Source: CAZSNT01 sp964607765 (GTDB taxonomy: Bacteria; Verrucomicrobiota; Lentisphaeria; Oligosphaerales; JABHEG01). Taken from it: DNA of 27,946 nucleotides. The translations under genes and the position numbers were made by a program. The stretch's first letter is position 1, and each line of letters starts with the position of its first letter. The notes beneath the pieces were generated by a model, which ran no database searches, was not told the origin of the DNA, and worked only from the letters and a program-made list of their open reading frames with translations. The DNA is taken from positions 1-27,946 of the forward strand of contig CAZSNT010000140.1 of assembly GCA_964607765.1 (NCBI GenBank). Reading direction: 5' to 3'. Below, piece by piece: positions 1 through 7,845 of the stretch.

Positions 1-99
1 CGCTTTCCTTAATCCTACCCTTAATCCGACGACAAGCACGGACTTGATCAGGGGTGAGATTTCGGGTGAGATTAAGGGCGGAAGCCCCAGCTAAACGCT
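1..99. repeat. Left-edge inverted repeat element
   Basis: Two tandem units of about 12 bases containing CCTTAATCC (positions 7-29) face two inverted units containing GGTGAGATT (about 53-78); CCCTTAATC at 18-26 is exactly complementary to GATTAAGGG at 70-78. The 64-99 part recurs in inverted orientation at 27872-27907 with about 4 mismatches in 36 bases. The TTA(A)GGGCGGAAG core also resembles the arm of the hairpin at 26476-26554. It looks like a dispersed non-coding repeat. No transposase or target duplication is visible. Confidence 0.6.
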
Positions 100-411
100 T
101 ACCCATTACGCACCAGAAGGCCCTCTTAGAGGCGACAGTTGCCGCCTATCAAACTGGTGACGAGCACATAGCGCAACAACGTCCCCAAAGCTAAAGACGT
201 ATAGACTGGCTTTCCAGCAACTGCAGAACACCGTGCGTATGGTCCCGGACTGCGCGTCCTTCGGTGAACGATAGCGGCGGACAATGGGGCACTGTCACTC
301 GTCAACCGATCTATCGCCTCCCTACTGAGTTGGCTACCACCACCCTTGGCATGTCCCATGCCCATGTTGGGCTTTCAGAAAAGAACCGCCCTGCCGTCGC
401 AACACCAGCCC
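100..411. other. Non-coding stretch, no recognised gene
   Basis: This stretch lies between the left-edge repeat and the first promoter. It has lower GC than the genes that follow. Short open frames exist on both strands, but none has a recognisable domain, a convincing ribosome binding site or typical codon use. I see no RNA gene in it. Confidence 0.5.
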
Positions 412-440
412 TTGACAGCGCTATACATGACTATTATAGT
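412..440 (+). promoter_or_regulatory. Sigma70-type promoter upstream of the G8 genes
   Basis: TTGACA at 412-417 is followed after exactly 17 bases by TATAGT at 435-440, a perfect -35 box and a 5/6 match to the -10 consensus. Predicted transcription would start near 447, giving a leader of about 50 bases before the ATG at 498. The surrounding sequence is AT-rich compared with the flanks. The promoter probably serves both G8-domain genes. Confidence 0.7.
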
Positions 441-497
441 AATGTTTTAAGAGGTATAGGTGATTTGGTGCCGTTATTGCTGAAGGAAGAACACACC

Positions 498-3350
498 ATG
501 GTCAAGCTGGTACGTTCGGGACTCATAGCTTCTTCTCTCTTGTGCATTGCTCTCACCTGGCCGGCCACGGGTCAGCACGCGCACGATCCCGGCCCCATCC
601 AGAGCGAGCATGCAGCCGCGTTCGAGTTAGTGCCCTACGAGGCCGCAACGCACTGGGCCGTGCACAGCGGCAGCTGGGGAGATCCCGCCACGTGGGATGC
701 TGGCGAGGTCCCCACGGATGGCGCCCGCGTGGTCGTTGGCCATGGAGTCGAGGTCGTGCTCGACTACGTGAACGAGACGGTGCACAGAACGATCCGGATA
801 GACGGCACGCTTCGTTTCGCTACCGACGTGGATACCAGCCTTTCGGTCGACACACTTGTGGTGGACATGATGGGGCATTTGCAGATCGGCACTGTCGACG
901 CGCCCGTTGCCGGTGGCGTCAACGCCCGACTGATCATCGCCGATACGGGGCCGATCGACACTGCGTGGGACCCCAACGAGTTGAGCCGAGGCTTGATCTC
1001 GCATGGGCGCGTCACGATTCATGGCGAAGCCAAAGCGAGCCACCTCGATCTCCTCGCCCCTGTGCAGCGTCGCGACAGGCATCTGCTTCTGGCCGAGGCC
1101 CCCTTGAACTGGCATCCGGGCGACGTTCTGGTTCTGCCCGGCACGCACCCTCGTCGCGATTTCGACGAAACGCTGCTGGTCGTGGACATCGACGGCAACC
1201 GTGTCGAGGTAGCGGGGGTTGGCGAAGAGGGTGGAATCGACCCGCGCTGGCGCGGCCTCAGCAACCGACACGGCTTGTCAGGGGGGGTACTGCCATTCGT
1301 AATCAACGTCTCGCGCAACGTCGCCATCGTCTCCGAGAACGTCACGCACTCGGACTCCTACGGCATCAACCGCCGTCGCGGCCACGTCATGTTCATGCAC
1401 AGCGGTGTGTCGCTCACAGACGCACGCTACGTGGGCGTGTATGGACTCGGGCGCACGGACAAGCGGACACCGCTGGAAAGCCCGGAAGTGGACATGCACG
1501 GCCAACGCGTTCCCGAACGCGGCCACAACGCCGTTGGCCGCTACGCGTGGCACTTCCACCGGGGCGGCCCCACGAACGGTCCTGCGGTCGTGCAGGGCTT
1601 GGCGATTGTCGACAGCCCGGGGTTGGGTCTGGTAAACCACAGCAGCAATGTTGAGGTGACCGACTCGGTAGCCTTCAATGTGGTCGGTTCGGCCTGGTTC
1701 ACCGAGGCCGGCAACGAGACCGGCTTCTTCCAGCGCGTCGCGGCGGTTCGGATGCCCGGGTCTGGCGAGTCGGTGGGCAGCCGCAGCAACGCGGCCGGTG
1801 TCGTGCAGGAGCCGGATTTCGGACACGCCGGGCACGGCTTTTGGCTGCAGGGCGGCGGCGTCAGCCTCCACGACGTCCGGGTGGCCGGTGCGGGGAACGC
1901 GGGGATCATATTTTTCACGCAAGCCCTCAACGAAACCGGTCTGGGTCCATCCCGGTTCGACGCAGCGCTCCTGGACAACCCGGAGATCTCGAACGGCAGC
2001 TCGACCGTTCCGGTCGGCGTCGTTCCGCTGTTCCTGGAGCGCGCAACCGTCTTCGGTTCGGTCAAGGGCGTGGAGACAAAATTCCACCAGCTGAGTTCCC
2101 GGCATCAGGTCCCAAGCATCATCTCACAGGTCACCACTGCAGCGACCGGCACGGCCCTGAGCATCAACTACACCAACCAGCTCCATGTCGAAAACAGCGT
2201 GTTTCTCGGCAATCTTCGCCGCCCTTCCGGCAGAGCGTTGGCCCGCAACGGAGTGACCCGCAACATCACGTTTGACAGCCTGGTCGTGCGCGGCTGGTAT
2301 CGGGGGCTGGACATCCCGATCCGCGGCACGAACCGAGTGCTCAACGGCGTCTTCCAGAATGTTCAGGACATCATCATCTCCACCACCAGAGACGACGACC
2401 GGCTGACGTTGATCGACGGAGACATCGAATTCCTGGACGTGACCGAGGCGCAGCGCACACACCGACGGAGGGGCGTTGCGCCGCGGCACCGTATCCGCCT
2501 CGTCACTCGGTTCAACCCGAAGTTCAACGACATCACGAGGCTGTTCGCCCGGGACATCATCCGGCTGGGTACGGTGATGTACGAGGACAAACAGCTGTTC
2601 TACCACGCCCAAGCCGCGGACTTCGTGCCGTTCCAAGCTGCGAGCGCTGCTGACTACGTGCCGACCGAGTTCATCGACCGCACGAATGCCGAGATGTGGC
2701 GGACTTATGGTCTGTCGATCGGGGACGGCATCGCCCCCGAAGACGCGTTCGAGGACGAGCGAATCCATGCTCTGATCGGCGAACCGATCACGTATCCCCC
2801 CAAGGTGAGAATGCGGAGCAGGAAGTACACCAAATCCCTGTCCGGCTATCGTCTCCGTTACCTGGTGACCTTCGAGGACGGCACCACGGAACGGCGTAGA
2901 CCGTCCGCCAGGATCGGGCTGATTCCCGGTTGGAACATCCTGCCCGTGATGGAAGGTGGTTTCCTCCGCAGTCACTTGGTCTTTGGGGACATCGTGCACC
3001 CGGAGTTCGAGCCCTCGCCCAAACTGCCGATGGCCGTCAATCCGCTCGATCTGCGGCGCGGATTCCGAATCGTCGGCCAGATCTTGGACAACAGCTTTGG
3101 CATCCGTCCGTTCAAGAGGAAGTTCTCGGGAAGAGTCCTCACCGGTCTGCCCATACTCGAGCGGGCTGACGGCTCGAGCTACGTCGAGCTCGCCTTCCCG
3201 GTGTTCGATTTCGCTCGCAACCGCACGAATGTGGTGTATGCTCTCGACTTGGTTGAGGATGAGCCCCTGGCTCACGTGAAATCTCGCAGGCGGAATCGGG
3301 CTCGTCCGGTGGCTCGAGCACTCCATGAGCTGCTGGACCTGCCCGAGTAG
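498..3350 (+). CDS. Secreted G8-domain / right-handed beta-helix protein (CEMIP-like)
   Basis: The protein has 950 residues. An N-terminal signal peptide (about residues 1-25, ending WPATGQ) is followed by a G8 domain at about 52-155, with the typical SGSWGDPATW opening. A right-handed beta-helix region follows at about 160-620; it includes YAWHFHR, resembling the conserved HxH segment of G8/CEMIP-type proteins. The C-terminal 330 residues are not recognised. G8 proteins in animals take part in hyaluronan handling; bacterial homologues are taken to act on extracellular polysaccharide, which is inference here. The ATG at 498 is chosen because AAGGA lies 9 bases upstream, the signal peptide starts there, and the promoter lies just before it; the open frame itself runs further upstream to 264. 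A paralogue follows after 42 bases. Confidence 0.8.
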   Translation: MVKLVRSGLIASSLLCIALTWPATGQHAHDPGPIQSEHAAAFELVPYEAATHWAVHSGSWGDPATWDAGEVPTDGARVVVGHGVEVVLDYVNETVHRTIRIDGTLRFATDVDTSLSVDTLVVDMMGHLQIGTVDAPVAGGVNARLIIADTGPIDTAWDPNELSRGLISHGRVTIHGEAKASHLDLLAPVQRRDRHLLLAEAPLNWHPGDVLVLPGTHPRRDFDETLLVVDIDGNRVEVAGVGEEGGIDPRWRGLSNRHGLSGGVLPFVINVSRNVAIVSENVTHSDSYGINRRRGHVMFMHSGVSLTDARYVGVYGLGRTDKRTPLESPEVDMHGQRVPERGHNAVGRYAWHFHRGGPTNGPAVVQGLAIVDSPGLGLVNHSSNVEVTDSVAFNVVGSAWFTEAGNETGFFQRVAAVRMPGSGESVGSRSNAAGVVQEPDFGHAGHGFWLQGGGVSLHDVRVAGAGNAGIIFFTQALNETGLGPSRFDAALLDNPEISNGSSTVPVGVVPLFLERATVFGSVKGVETKFHQLSSRHQVPSIISQVTTAATGTALSINYTNQLHVENSVFLGNLRRPSGRALARNGVTRNITFDSLVVRGWYRGLDIPIRGTNRVLNGVFQNVQDIIISTTRDDDRLTLIDGDIEFLDVTEAQRTHRRRGVAPRHRIRLVTRFNPKFNDITRLFARDIIRLGTVMYEDKQLFYHAQAADFVPFQAASAADYVPTEFIDRTNAEMWRTYGLSIGDGIAPEDAFEDERIHALIGEPITYPPKVRMRSRKYTKSLSGYRLRYLVTFEDGTTERRRPSARIGLIPGWNILPVMEGGFLRSHLVFGDIVHPEFEPSPKLPMAVNPLDLRRGFRIVGQILDNSFGIRPFKRKFSGRVLTGLPILERADGSSYVELAFPVFDFARNRTNVVYALDLVEDEPLAHVKSRRRNRARPVARALHELLDLPE

Positions 3351-3392
3351 CACGGCGCGCATCTGGGCACGCGTGGATGGAGCCGGACAGAC

Positions 3393-4721
3393 ATGAAGAC
3401 ACACGCCGGACTGCTGATCGCGGTTGGTGGCGTCGTGATCGTCGGCTGGCTGTCTTTCCGAGCTCCCCGAGAGTCCGGCCGGTCACCCCGACCGCGAGAG
3501 TCCGAGGCTGATCGGGCCCACGCACGGTCCCCGCGGCCGAACCCAACGCCCGTGGGCCCGCAACCCCGAGCAGCGCCCGAGGAGAGCCCGGGGCGTCGAC
3601 CTGTTCCGCACGTTCTGACAACGGCCGCAGACGTGATGCTGCTGGTAGACATGGGCCGTGTAACGCATCGGGCCGTCGCGGACGGCAACTGGTCCGACGC
3701 GGCCACGTGGGCAAACGGCCTGCGTCCGATCGCGGGCGCCCGCGTGCACGTTCCGGCGGGCAGGAAGATCAGCCTTGATTCAGTGGCTGTGCCCCACCTC
3801 AAAGCAGTTTACGTGGACGGGGCTCTGGTCGTTTCTGCCGAGGCATCCACGTCTCTGACGGTAGACACCATGCTGATCAGCGAGTCGGGGCGATTCGAGG
3901 CGGGCACGGCCGAGGCCCCAGTCCCCGATGGGGTAGAAGTCATTGTCTCGATCCTGCCTTACTACGATGCCAATGAGCCCGAAGACGCCCGTCAGCACAG
4001 CGCCATGTTCTTGTCTTTGGGGGAAGTCTCCGTCCATGGGCAGAAGAAAACGGCGCTGGCTCCGTTGGCCGTACCACCTGCCTCCGGAGGACGCCTACTC
4101 ACCCTCGCATCACCCCCGGAGAACTGGCAGGAGGGAGACCTTCTGTTTGTGGGGGGCAACCGGCTCACCCGCGAGGAAGGCGAGTTGCTCCGCATTGTGT
4201 CGCTCGCCGGAGCTGAGGTAACGATCGAGGCGGCGGAGCGCGCCTCGGGGGACTGGCAGGGGTTTACACAAGACTACGAGACCGACCGGGACCTGCAGAG
4301 CTTCGCCGTGAACATCTCCCGCAACGTCGCGTTCTCGTCATCCCCCCCGGACGGCACGGCTGGAACGAGCCAGGGCGCGCTGCTTTTCCTCGACACAGGT
4401 GTCGGCAACGCGGCGCTTGCCAACGTGGGCCTCTACGGGCTCGGCATGCAGGAAGGTCAGATTGACGGCCTCGGCTCGGCGAAGACACGGCCCGCGGTCA
4501 CGTTCAAGGGAGGGGCTCCCGGCGCAGCGACGGTCGACGGGCTCGCATTGGTCGATGCCCCGAGTTCCACTTTGGCGATCGACGGTAGCCGCGTTATCGT
4601 CAGCAACTCGGTGGCCCTTGACGACGACGGCGGGGCCTGGCTCACAGAAACCGGGGCGCCGTCTCGCCTCCTCTGGCGCGGCGCACGGACGCGATCGAGT
4701 ACGCTGGGCGCCCTCCGCTGA
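3393..4721 (+). CDS. Second G8-domain protein, C-terminally truncated paralogue
   Basis: The product has 442 residues: an N-terminal membrane or signal segment (about 7-21), a Pro/Arg-rich linker (about 25-75), then a G8 domain starting near residue 88 (DGNWSDAATW) and part of a beta-helix. It aligns with the preceding G8 protein through the segments matching FVINVSRNV (here FAVNISRNV) and GSAWFTEAG (here GGAWLTETG), then ends about 15 residues later. Roughly 500 C-terminal residues of the neighbour are missing, and the WHFHR segment is not conserved. Start: GGAG lies 10 bases upstream of the ATG. It is probably co-transcribed with the first G8 gene. It may be a decayed copy or a shortened non-catalytic version; the sequence alone does not decide this. 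Confidence 0.65.
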   Translation: MKTHAGLLIAVGGVVIVGWLSFRAPRESGRSPRPRESEADRAHARSPRPNPTPVGPQPRAAPEESPGRRPVPHVLTTAADVMLLVDMGRVTHRAVADGNWSDAATWANGLRPIAGARVHVPAGRKISLDSVAVPHLKAVYVDGALVVSAEASTSLTVDTMLISESGRFEAGTAEAPVPDGVEVIVSILPYYDANEPEDARQHSAMFLSLGEVSVHGQKKTALAPLAVPPASGGRLLTLASPPENWQEGDLLFVGGNRLTREEGELLRIVSLAGAEVTIEAAERASGDWQGFTQDYETDRDLQSFAVNISRNVAFSSSPPDGTAGTSQGALLFLDTGVGNAALANVGLYGLGMQEGQIDGLGSAKTRPAVTFKGGAPGAATVDGLALVDAPSSTLAIDGSRVIVSNSVALDDDGGAWLTETGAPSRLLWRGARTRSSTLGALR

Positions 4722-4731
4722 GGAGGCCTGC

Positions 4732-4746
4732 GTCCGTAGGACGGAC
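4732..4746. terminator. Small hairpin between convergent genes
   Basis: GTCCGT and ACGGAC form a 6-bp stem around a 3-base loop, 10 bases after the truncated G8 gene and 30 bases before the end of the opposing GH5 remnant. There is no T-tract, so an intrinsic terminator is only a possibility. Confidence 0.25.
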
Positions 4747-4776
4747 CTCTGTGGGCATTGGGGCCTGAAGCGGGGC

Positions 4777-5200
4777 TTAGAACTCCGCTTTCCGGTTTCT
4801 GGCGAACCAGTCACGAAAGTACTGTTCACGGTCCGTCCGCGTCTCAGCACGCTTGCCGTTCTTCCGGTCTTCCGAGTGCTCCAAACTCCAGCCACTCCAC
4901 TCGCGGAAGGCATGGTACGTCCAGTCCCAGTCCAGTTCCTCGAAGATCTCGATGCAGTCCTTCAGGTAGCGGTAGGCACTGTGGTCGGGCGCCCAGCGAA
5001 TGGCACTGAACTCGCCGACGAAGATGTGAACGTTGTACCGTTTCTGGAACTCGATCACGGGCTGTAGCGAGCGCTTGAGTTCAGCCTTGTCCCAGTACTT
5101 CTCTTATCTGGTACCGCATCACGTTCGCACCCCAATCGCCAGCCAGAGCCTGTACGTCGTCAGCGGTGGGGTTGCTGGGAGACATGGCGCCGCGGAGACG
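4777..5200 (-). pseudogene. GH5 endoglucanase-like remnant (two ends joined)
   Basis: Read on the minus strand, about 5197-5105 encodes an N-terminal segment typical of GH5 cellulases (DWGANVMRYQI). After a shift of frame at about 5097-5104, the sequence continues as a GH5 C-terminal part, YWDKAELKRSLQPVIEFQ, with VGEFSAIRWAP and WDWTYHAFREWSGWS, ending at 4777. The VGEF glutamate matches the usual nucleophile. The middle of the barrel, including the NEP acid/base segment, is missing (on the order of 150 residues, inferred from family length), so the enzyme cannot be functional. The longest uninterrupted frame covering the C-terminal part is 4777-5058 (93 residues). It lies opposite to every other gene in the window. 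Confidence 0.7.
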
Positions 5201-5393
5201 CCCCAGGGCATGCCGGAACCAACACAACCTAACATCAAAACGAACTGGCGCGCGGCCACGATACCTTATTCGCGGCGGCTCAAGCAAGAGGTAATGTACG
5301 AGCGTCCCCAGTCTGTCCGCCGTCTCGCTTGGCAAACAGGACAAGATCAGTCCCGTCGGGAGATTCAGACACAAGGGCGTTGCCTCCCATTCC

Positions 5394-5444
5394 GGAGAGA
5401 TTCACTGAATGAGGACAACAGCCGGATACATGGCCATTATGCTT
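5394..5444 (+). repeat. Duplicated leader sequence, copy 1
   Basis: This 51-base segment matches 12484-12534 at 48 of 51 positions. It covers a ribosome binding site (GGAGAG), the ATG and the first 12 codons (MRTTAGYMAIML) of a secreted-protein gene. Similarity stops abruptly on both sides. Copy 2 begins the broken PL8 lyase. Confidence 0.8.
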
Positions 5445-5552
5445 ACCGCACACGTCCTGGCCTCTGGCGCCCTTGGCGCCGAAGGTTTCCCCGTTTTGTT
5501 GTCAGGTCACATCTTCGAACCAAACGCGAATTGCGGAAGGCACATTTTATGA
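5409..5552 (+). pseudogene. 47-residue signal-peptide ORF, leader remnant of a PL8-type gene
   Basis: The frame encodes a convincing signal peptide (MRTTAGYMAIML, then AHVLASGALGAEG) and about 23 more residues that I do not recognise. GGAGAG lies upstream of the ATG. Its first 36 bases match the start of the PL8 remnant at 12499 with a single difference. The stop overlaps the start of the next gene as ATGA (ATG at 5549, TGA at 5550-5552), which would permit translational coupling. It is most simply the preserved 5' end of a deleted gene; a functional leader peptide for the downstream glycosidase is an alternative. Confidence 0.5.
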
Positions 5553-7585
5553 AACCGATCATTGTGGAGTGTGATTCAAGCGCCGCGACGCCCAACTATG
5601 TGCCGCCACCTATCGGCAACGGCGACTTTTCCATCCAGGTCGATATGGAAGGCGTCCAGAACCAGCAGAACTACCACAGCATGACTCCCGGCATCTATCG
5701 TGCCGGTCGACGGTATGAAACCAAGGGGTGGGGATTGATCCCGTTTGGCCATTTCCTTCAGGATACGGGAACGCCGAAGCAGTGGAAGCAGCATCTGAAT
5801 GTAACAGAGGCCTGCATATCCACGGAATGTGAATATGCAGATGGCAGGAAGATCCAGACCGATGCGTTCGTGCATCTGAATCATCCCCTGCTCGCGATCC
5901 GCAAGCATGTTCAGGGCGACTATGTCTTCCGCTATCTATTGGCCCGGGAAGGCGAGGAGAAGCTCCCTCCCATGCGCATGGCATTCATGCCGGTGAAGGA
6001 TCGCAGTGGCGTGAATATCTACTTCAAAGCGGACGGGACGGAGGAGTTTCAAGGCGTGATTTCGCTGTGGACCGATTGCAGCGATGCAGAGATCTCCGTC
6101 ATTCGGAACGAGGTCCGTATTGCCGTCGACGCGACGGAGTCTGCCACGTTTTTTCTCACCATCCATGATTCACTGGATCATGAAGATCCCACAACCGAGA
6201 GTTGCGAATTGCGCAGAATGGTGAGTGACAAAGGCCATGATGGCATGTTCGCCAGCCACGTCGACGCCTGGCAGGATTACTGGCAGGAATGCTATGTCGA
6301 CCTGCCAAACGAGCGGGAGCAGACGATTTACTACACCGCTCAGTATCATCTGCGCATCTCGTCCACACGCTGGTCCCTCCCTGTCGGCATCTTTCCCTCT
6401 CACTGGCAGGCGCGGTATTTTTCCTTTGACGATCACTTCTCGTTTATGGGGTTGGTGACCAGTGGTCACACGGAGCCGGCGCGGCGCATCCCGGAATTCC
6501 GATTCAATACGCTGCAGCAAGCGAAAGACAGAGCCCACGCGTATTTCAGTGAGAACCTGGGTGGAGCGCGATGGCTTTGGGAACTTCTGGAAGACGGCGA
6601 AACCGAAGGCGCCCCCAAAGGGTTCTGGCTCGAGCACATCTTTCATATGGCCAATATCGCGCTCAGCGCCTGGTACTACGCCCTCTACAGTGGCGACGAC
6701 GCGTTCCTTTCGGAGAAGGCTTTCCCGGTGATCAAGGGATGCGCCGAATTCTACGAAACGCAGTCTGTGTATAAGGTCGGCGACGACAGGTACATTGTCG
6801 GGAAATGTACGGATCTGGAGAGACTCGGCCCGGCGCGAGAGAACGCCTACATGACCACCTGCGGCGTCATTGCCACCTTCAGAGTTGCCGCAGAGGCCGC
6901 CGAAGCCCTGGATGTCGATGCCGATCGGGCCGCGACCTGGAGATTCCTTGCCGACAGATTGCTCGAAACACTCCCGAGTGAGGATGGGCGCTATGTGCCG
7001 TTCCCGGGCTGTACGCAGAAGAGCATCGCCGTCTTTGCCGGAACGTTTCCGTATCACATTCTGCCTGCCGACGATTCGCGTCAGCGAGCGGCCATCGATG
7101 ATTTCCTGGAGAATGAGGACCAATACGGCAACATGTACCCCATCGGAAATTCGGTCTGCACATGGTATGCGGCGATGAAAGGGATCGTCTTCGCCAGGAT
7201 CGGCGATTTGGCCGGGGCGAAATCCTGCATCGCTCAGTGTGTGAAGGAGGCGGGGTACAACTGTTTCTCGGAGATCTTCGAGATCAGCCAACCGGCGAAG
7301 CACCCTTGGTTTACCACCGCCGAAGGCAGCTATGTGCATCTGATCAATGAGTCTCTGATGCAATCGAAGGTAGGAGAAATCAGGCTCATTGACTTCGGTC
7401 GCGAACATTACTCATTCAAACTCCCCGCAGTGGGAGGGGTAACCGTCGAAGCTGAATTCCGGGATTCCGCTGTCGGACGACTTTCCATCCATGCTTCTGT
7501 TCCTTATCATGGTCGGCTCCATCTTCCAAGCGGTCAGAGCTATGAGATCAGCCTGGCTGAGGGTGAATCGTGGTACCACAGCTAA
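5549..7585 (+). CDS. (alpha/alpha)6 six-hairpin glycosidase, GH65/GH95-like
   Basis: The protein has 678 residues and no signal peptide (it starts MKPIIVECDSSAATP), so it is probably cytoplasmic, unlike most neighbours. The N-terminal part (about 15-250) looks like a beta-sandwich with PPPIGNGDFSIQVDMEG. The central part (about 270-590) has helical-barrel features of the GH65/GH95 type: GFWLEHIFHMANIALSAWYY, with E362 a candidate acid, followed by FLSEKAFPVIKGCAEFYE. A short beta C-terminal part ends in a Trp-rich tail. The ATG at 5549 is chosen because GGAAGG precedes it by about 8 bases and the homology-like region starts there; the open frame extends back to 5033 through unrelated sequence. 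By eye its GC is lower than that of the flanking genes. The exact family and substrate are uncertain; kojibiose-type, trehalose-type and fucosidase-type activities all occur in this clan. Confidence 0.6.
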   Translation: MKPIIVECDSSAATPNYVPPPIGNGDFSIQVDMEGVQNQQNYHSMTPGIYRAGRRYETKGWGLIPFGHFLQDTGTPKQWKQHLNVTEACISTECEYADGRKIQTDAFVHLNHPLLAIRKHVQGDYVFRYLLAREGEEKLPPMRMAFMPVKDRSGVNIYFKADGTEEFQGVISLWTDCSDAEISVIRNEVRIAVDATESATFFLTIHDSLDHEDPTTESCELRRMVSDKGHDGMFASHVDAWQDYWQECYVDLPNEREQTIYYTAQYHLRISSTRWSLPVGIFPSHWQARYFSFDDHFSFMGLVTSGHTEPARRIPEFRFNTLQQAKDRAHAYFSENLGGARWLWELLEDGETEGAPKGFWLEHIFHMANIALSAWYYALYSGDDAFLSEKAFPVIKGCAEFYETQSVYKVGDDRYIVGKCTDLERLGPARENAYMTTCGVIATFRVAAEAAEALDVDADRAATWRFLADRLLETLPSEDGRYVPFPGCTQKSIAVFAGTFPYHILPADDSRQRAAIDDFLENEDQYGNMYPIGNSVCTWYAAMKGIVFARIGDLAGAKSCIAQCVKEAGYNCFSEIFEISQPAKHPWFTTAEGSYVHLINESLMQSKVGEIRLIDFGREHYSFKLPAVGGVTVEAEFRDSAVGRLSIHASVPYHGRLHLPSGQSYEISLAEGESWYHS

Positions 7586-7595
7586 GTACTCGGAC

Positions 7596-7733
7596 ATGCA
7601 ACCGGAGGGGAAAGTGGATCAGCAGCTACAAGAACAATCACAGAGAACCCTCGATGCCGCGGTTGCGGACGGTTCGGAGAACACCCTCCAGTTTTGCGTC
7701 TACCGGGATGGCGAATGCCTGGTGGATGGATGA
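7596..7733 (+). pseudogene. Serine beta-lactamase-like N-terminal remnant
   Basis: A 45-residue frame contains TLDAAVADGSENTLQFCVYRDGECLVDG, spaced like the N-terminus of class C beta-lactamase/EstB-type serine hydrolases (long helix, then a strand with xxxYRDGExV). It ends at a stop 7 residues after the YRDGE turn. The SxxK active-site region and everything after it are absent, and no continuation is visible in other frames before 7845. No strong ribosome binding site precedes it. It is read as the preserved start of a deleted gene; the family assignment rests on a short segment. Confidence 0.4.
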
Positions 7734-7737
7734 GGCG

Positions 7738-7845
7738 ATGCACAGGGTGATTACTGGCGTCATTGCAGCGACGACAACATGGGTGTTGGCCGGATATGGG
7801 CAGGGCATCACGAAGAGCGAACACGAACATGAGGTCGGAGATTGA
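7738..7845 (+). CDS. Small ORF with signal-peptide-like N-terminus
   Basis: The 35-residue frame MHRVITGVIAATTTWVLAGYGQ... has a positive start, a hydrophobic core and a plausible cleavage region, followed by a charged tail ending HEHEVGD. GAGG lies only 2 bases before the ATG. Its TGA at 7843-7845 overlaps the ATG of the FAD oxidoreductase. It may be the two ends of another deleted secreted-protein gene, or a coupling peptide. I do not recognise a family. Confidence 0.3.
   Translation: MHRVITGVIAATTTWVLAGYGQGITKSEHEHEVGD

Noticed and set aside
126..365. 79-residue frame on the minus strand
   Set aside because: No domain, no ribosome binding site, and no match to the codon use of the neighbours.
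264..497. Upstream extension of the first G8 gene
   Set aside because: It would run through the predicted promoter and put 78 unrelated residues before a clear signal peptide at 498.
5033..5548. Upstream extension of the (alpha/alpha)6 glycosidase
   Set aside because: It passes through the antisense GH5 remnant and the PL8 leader in another frame. The residues before 5549 look random and the ribosome binding site supports 5549.
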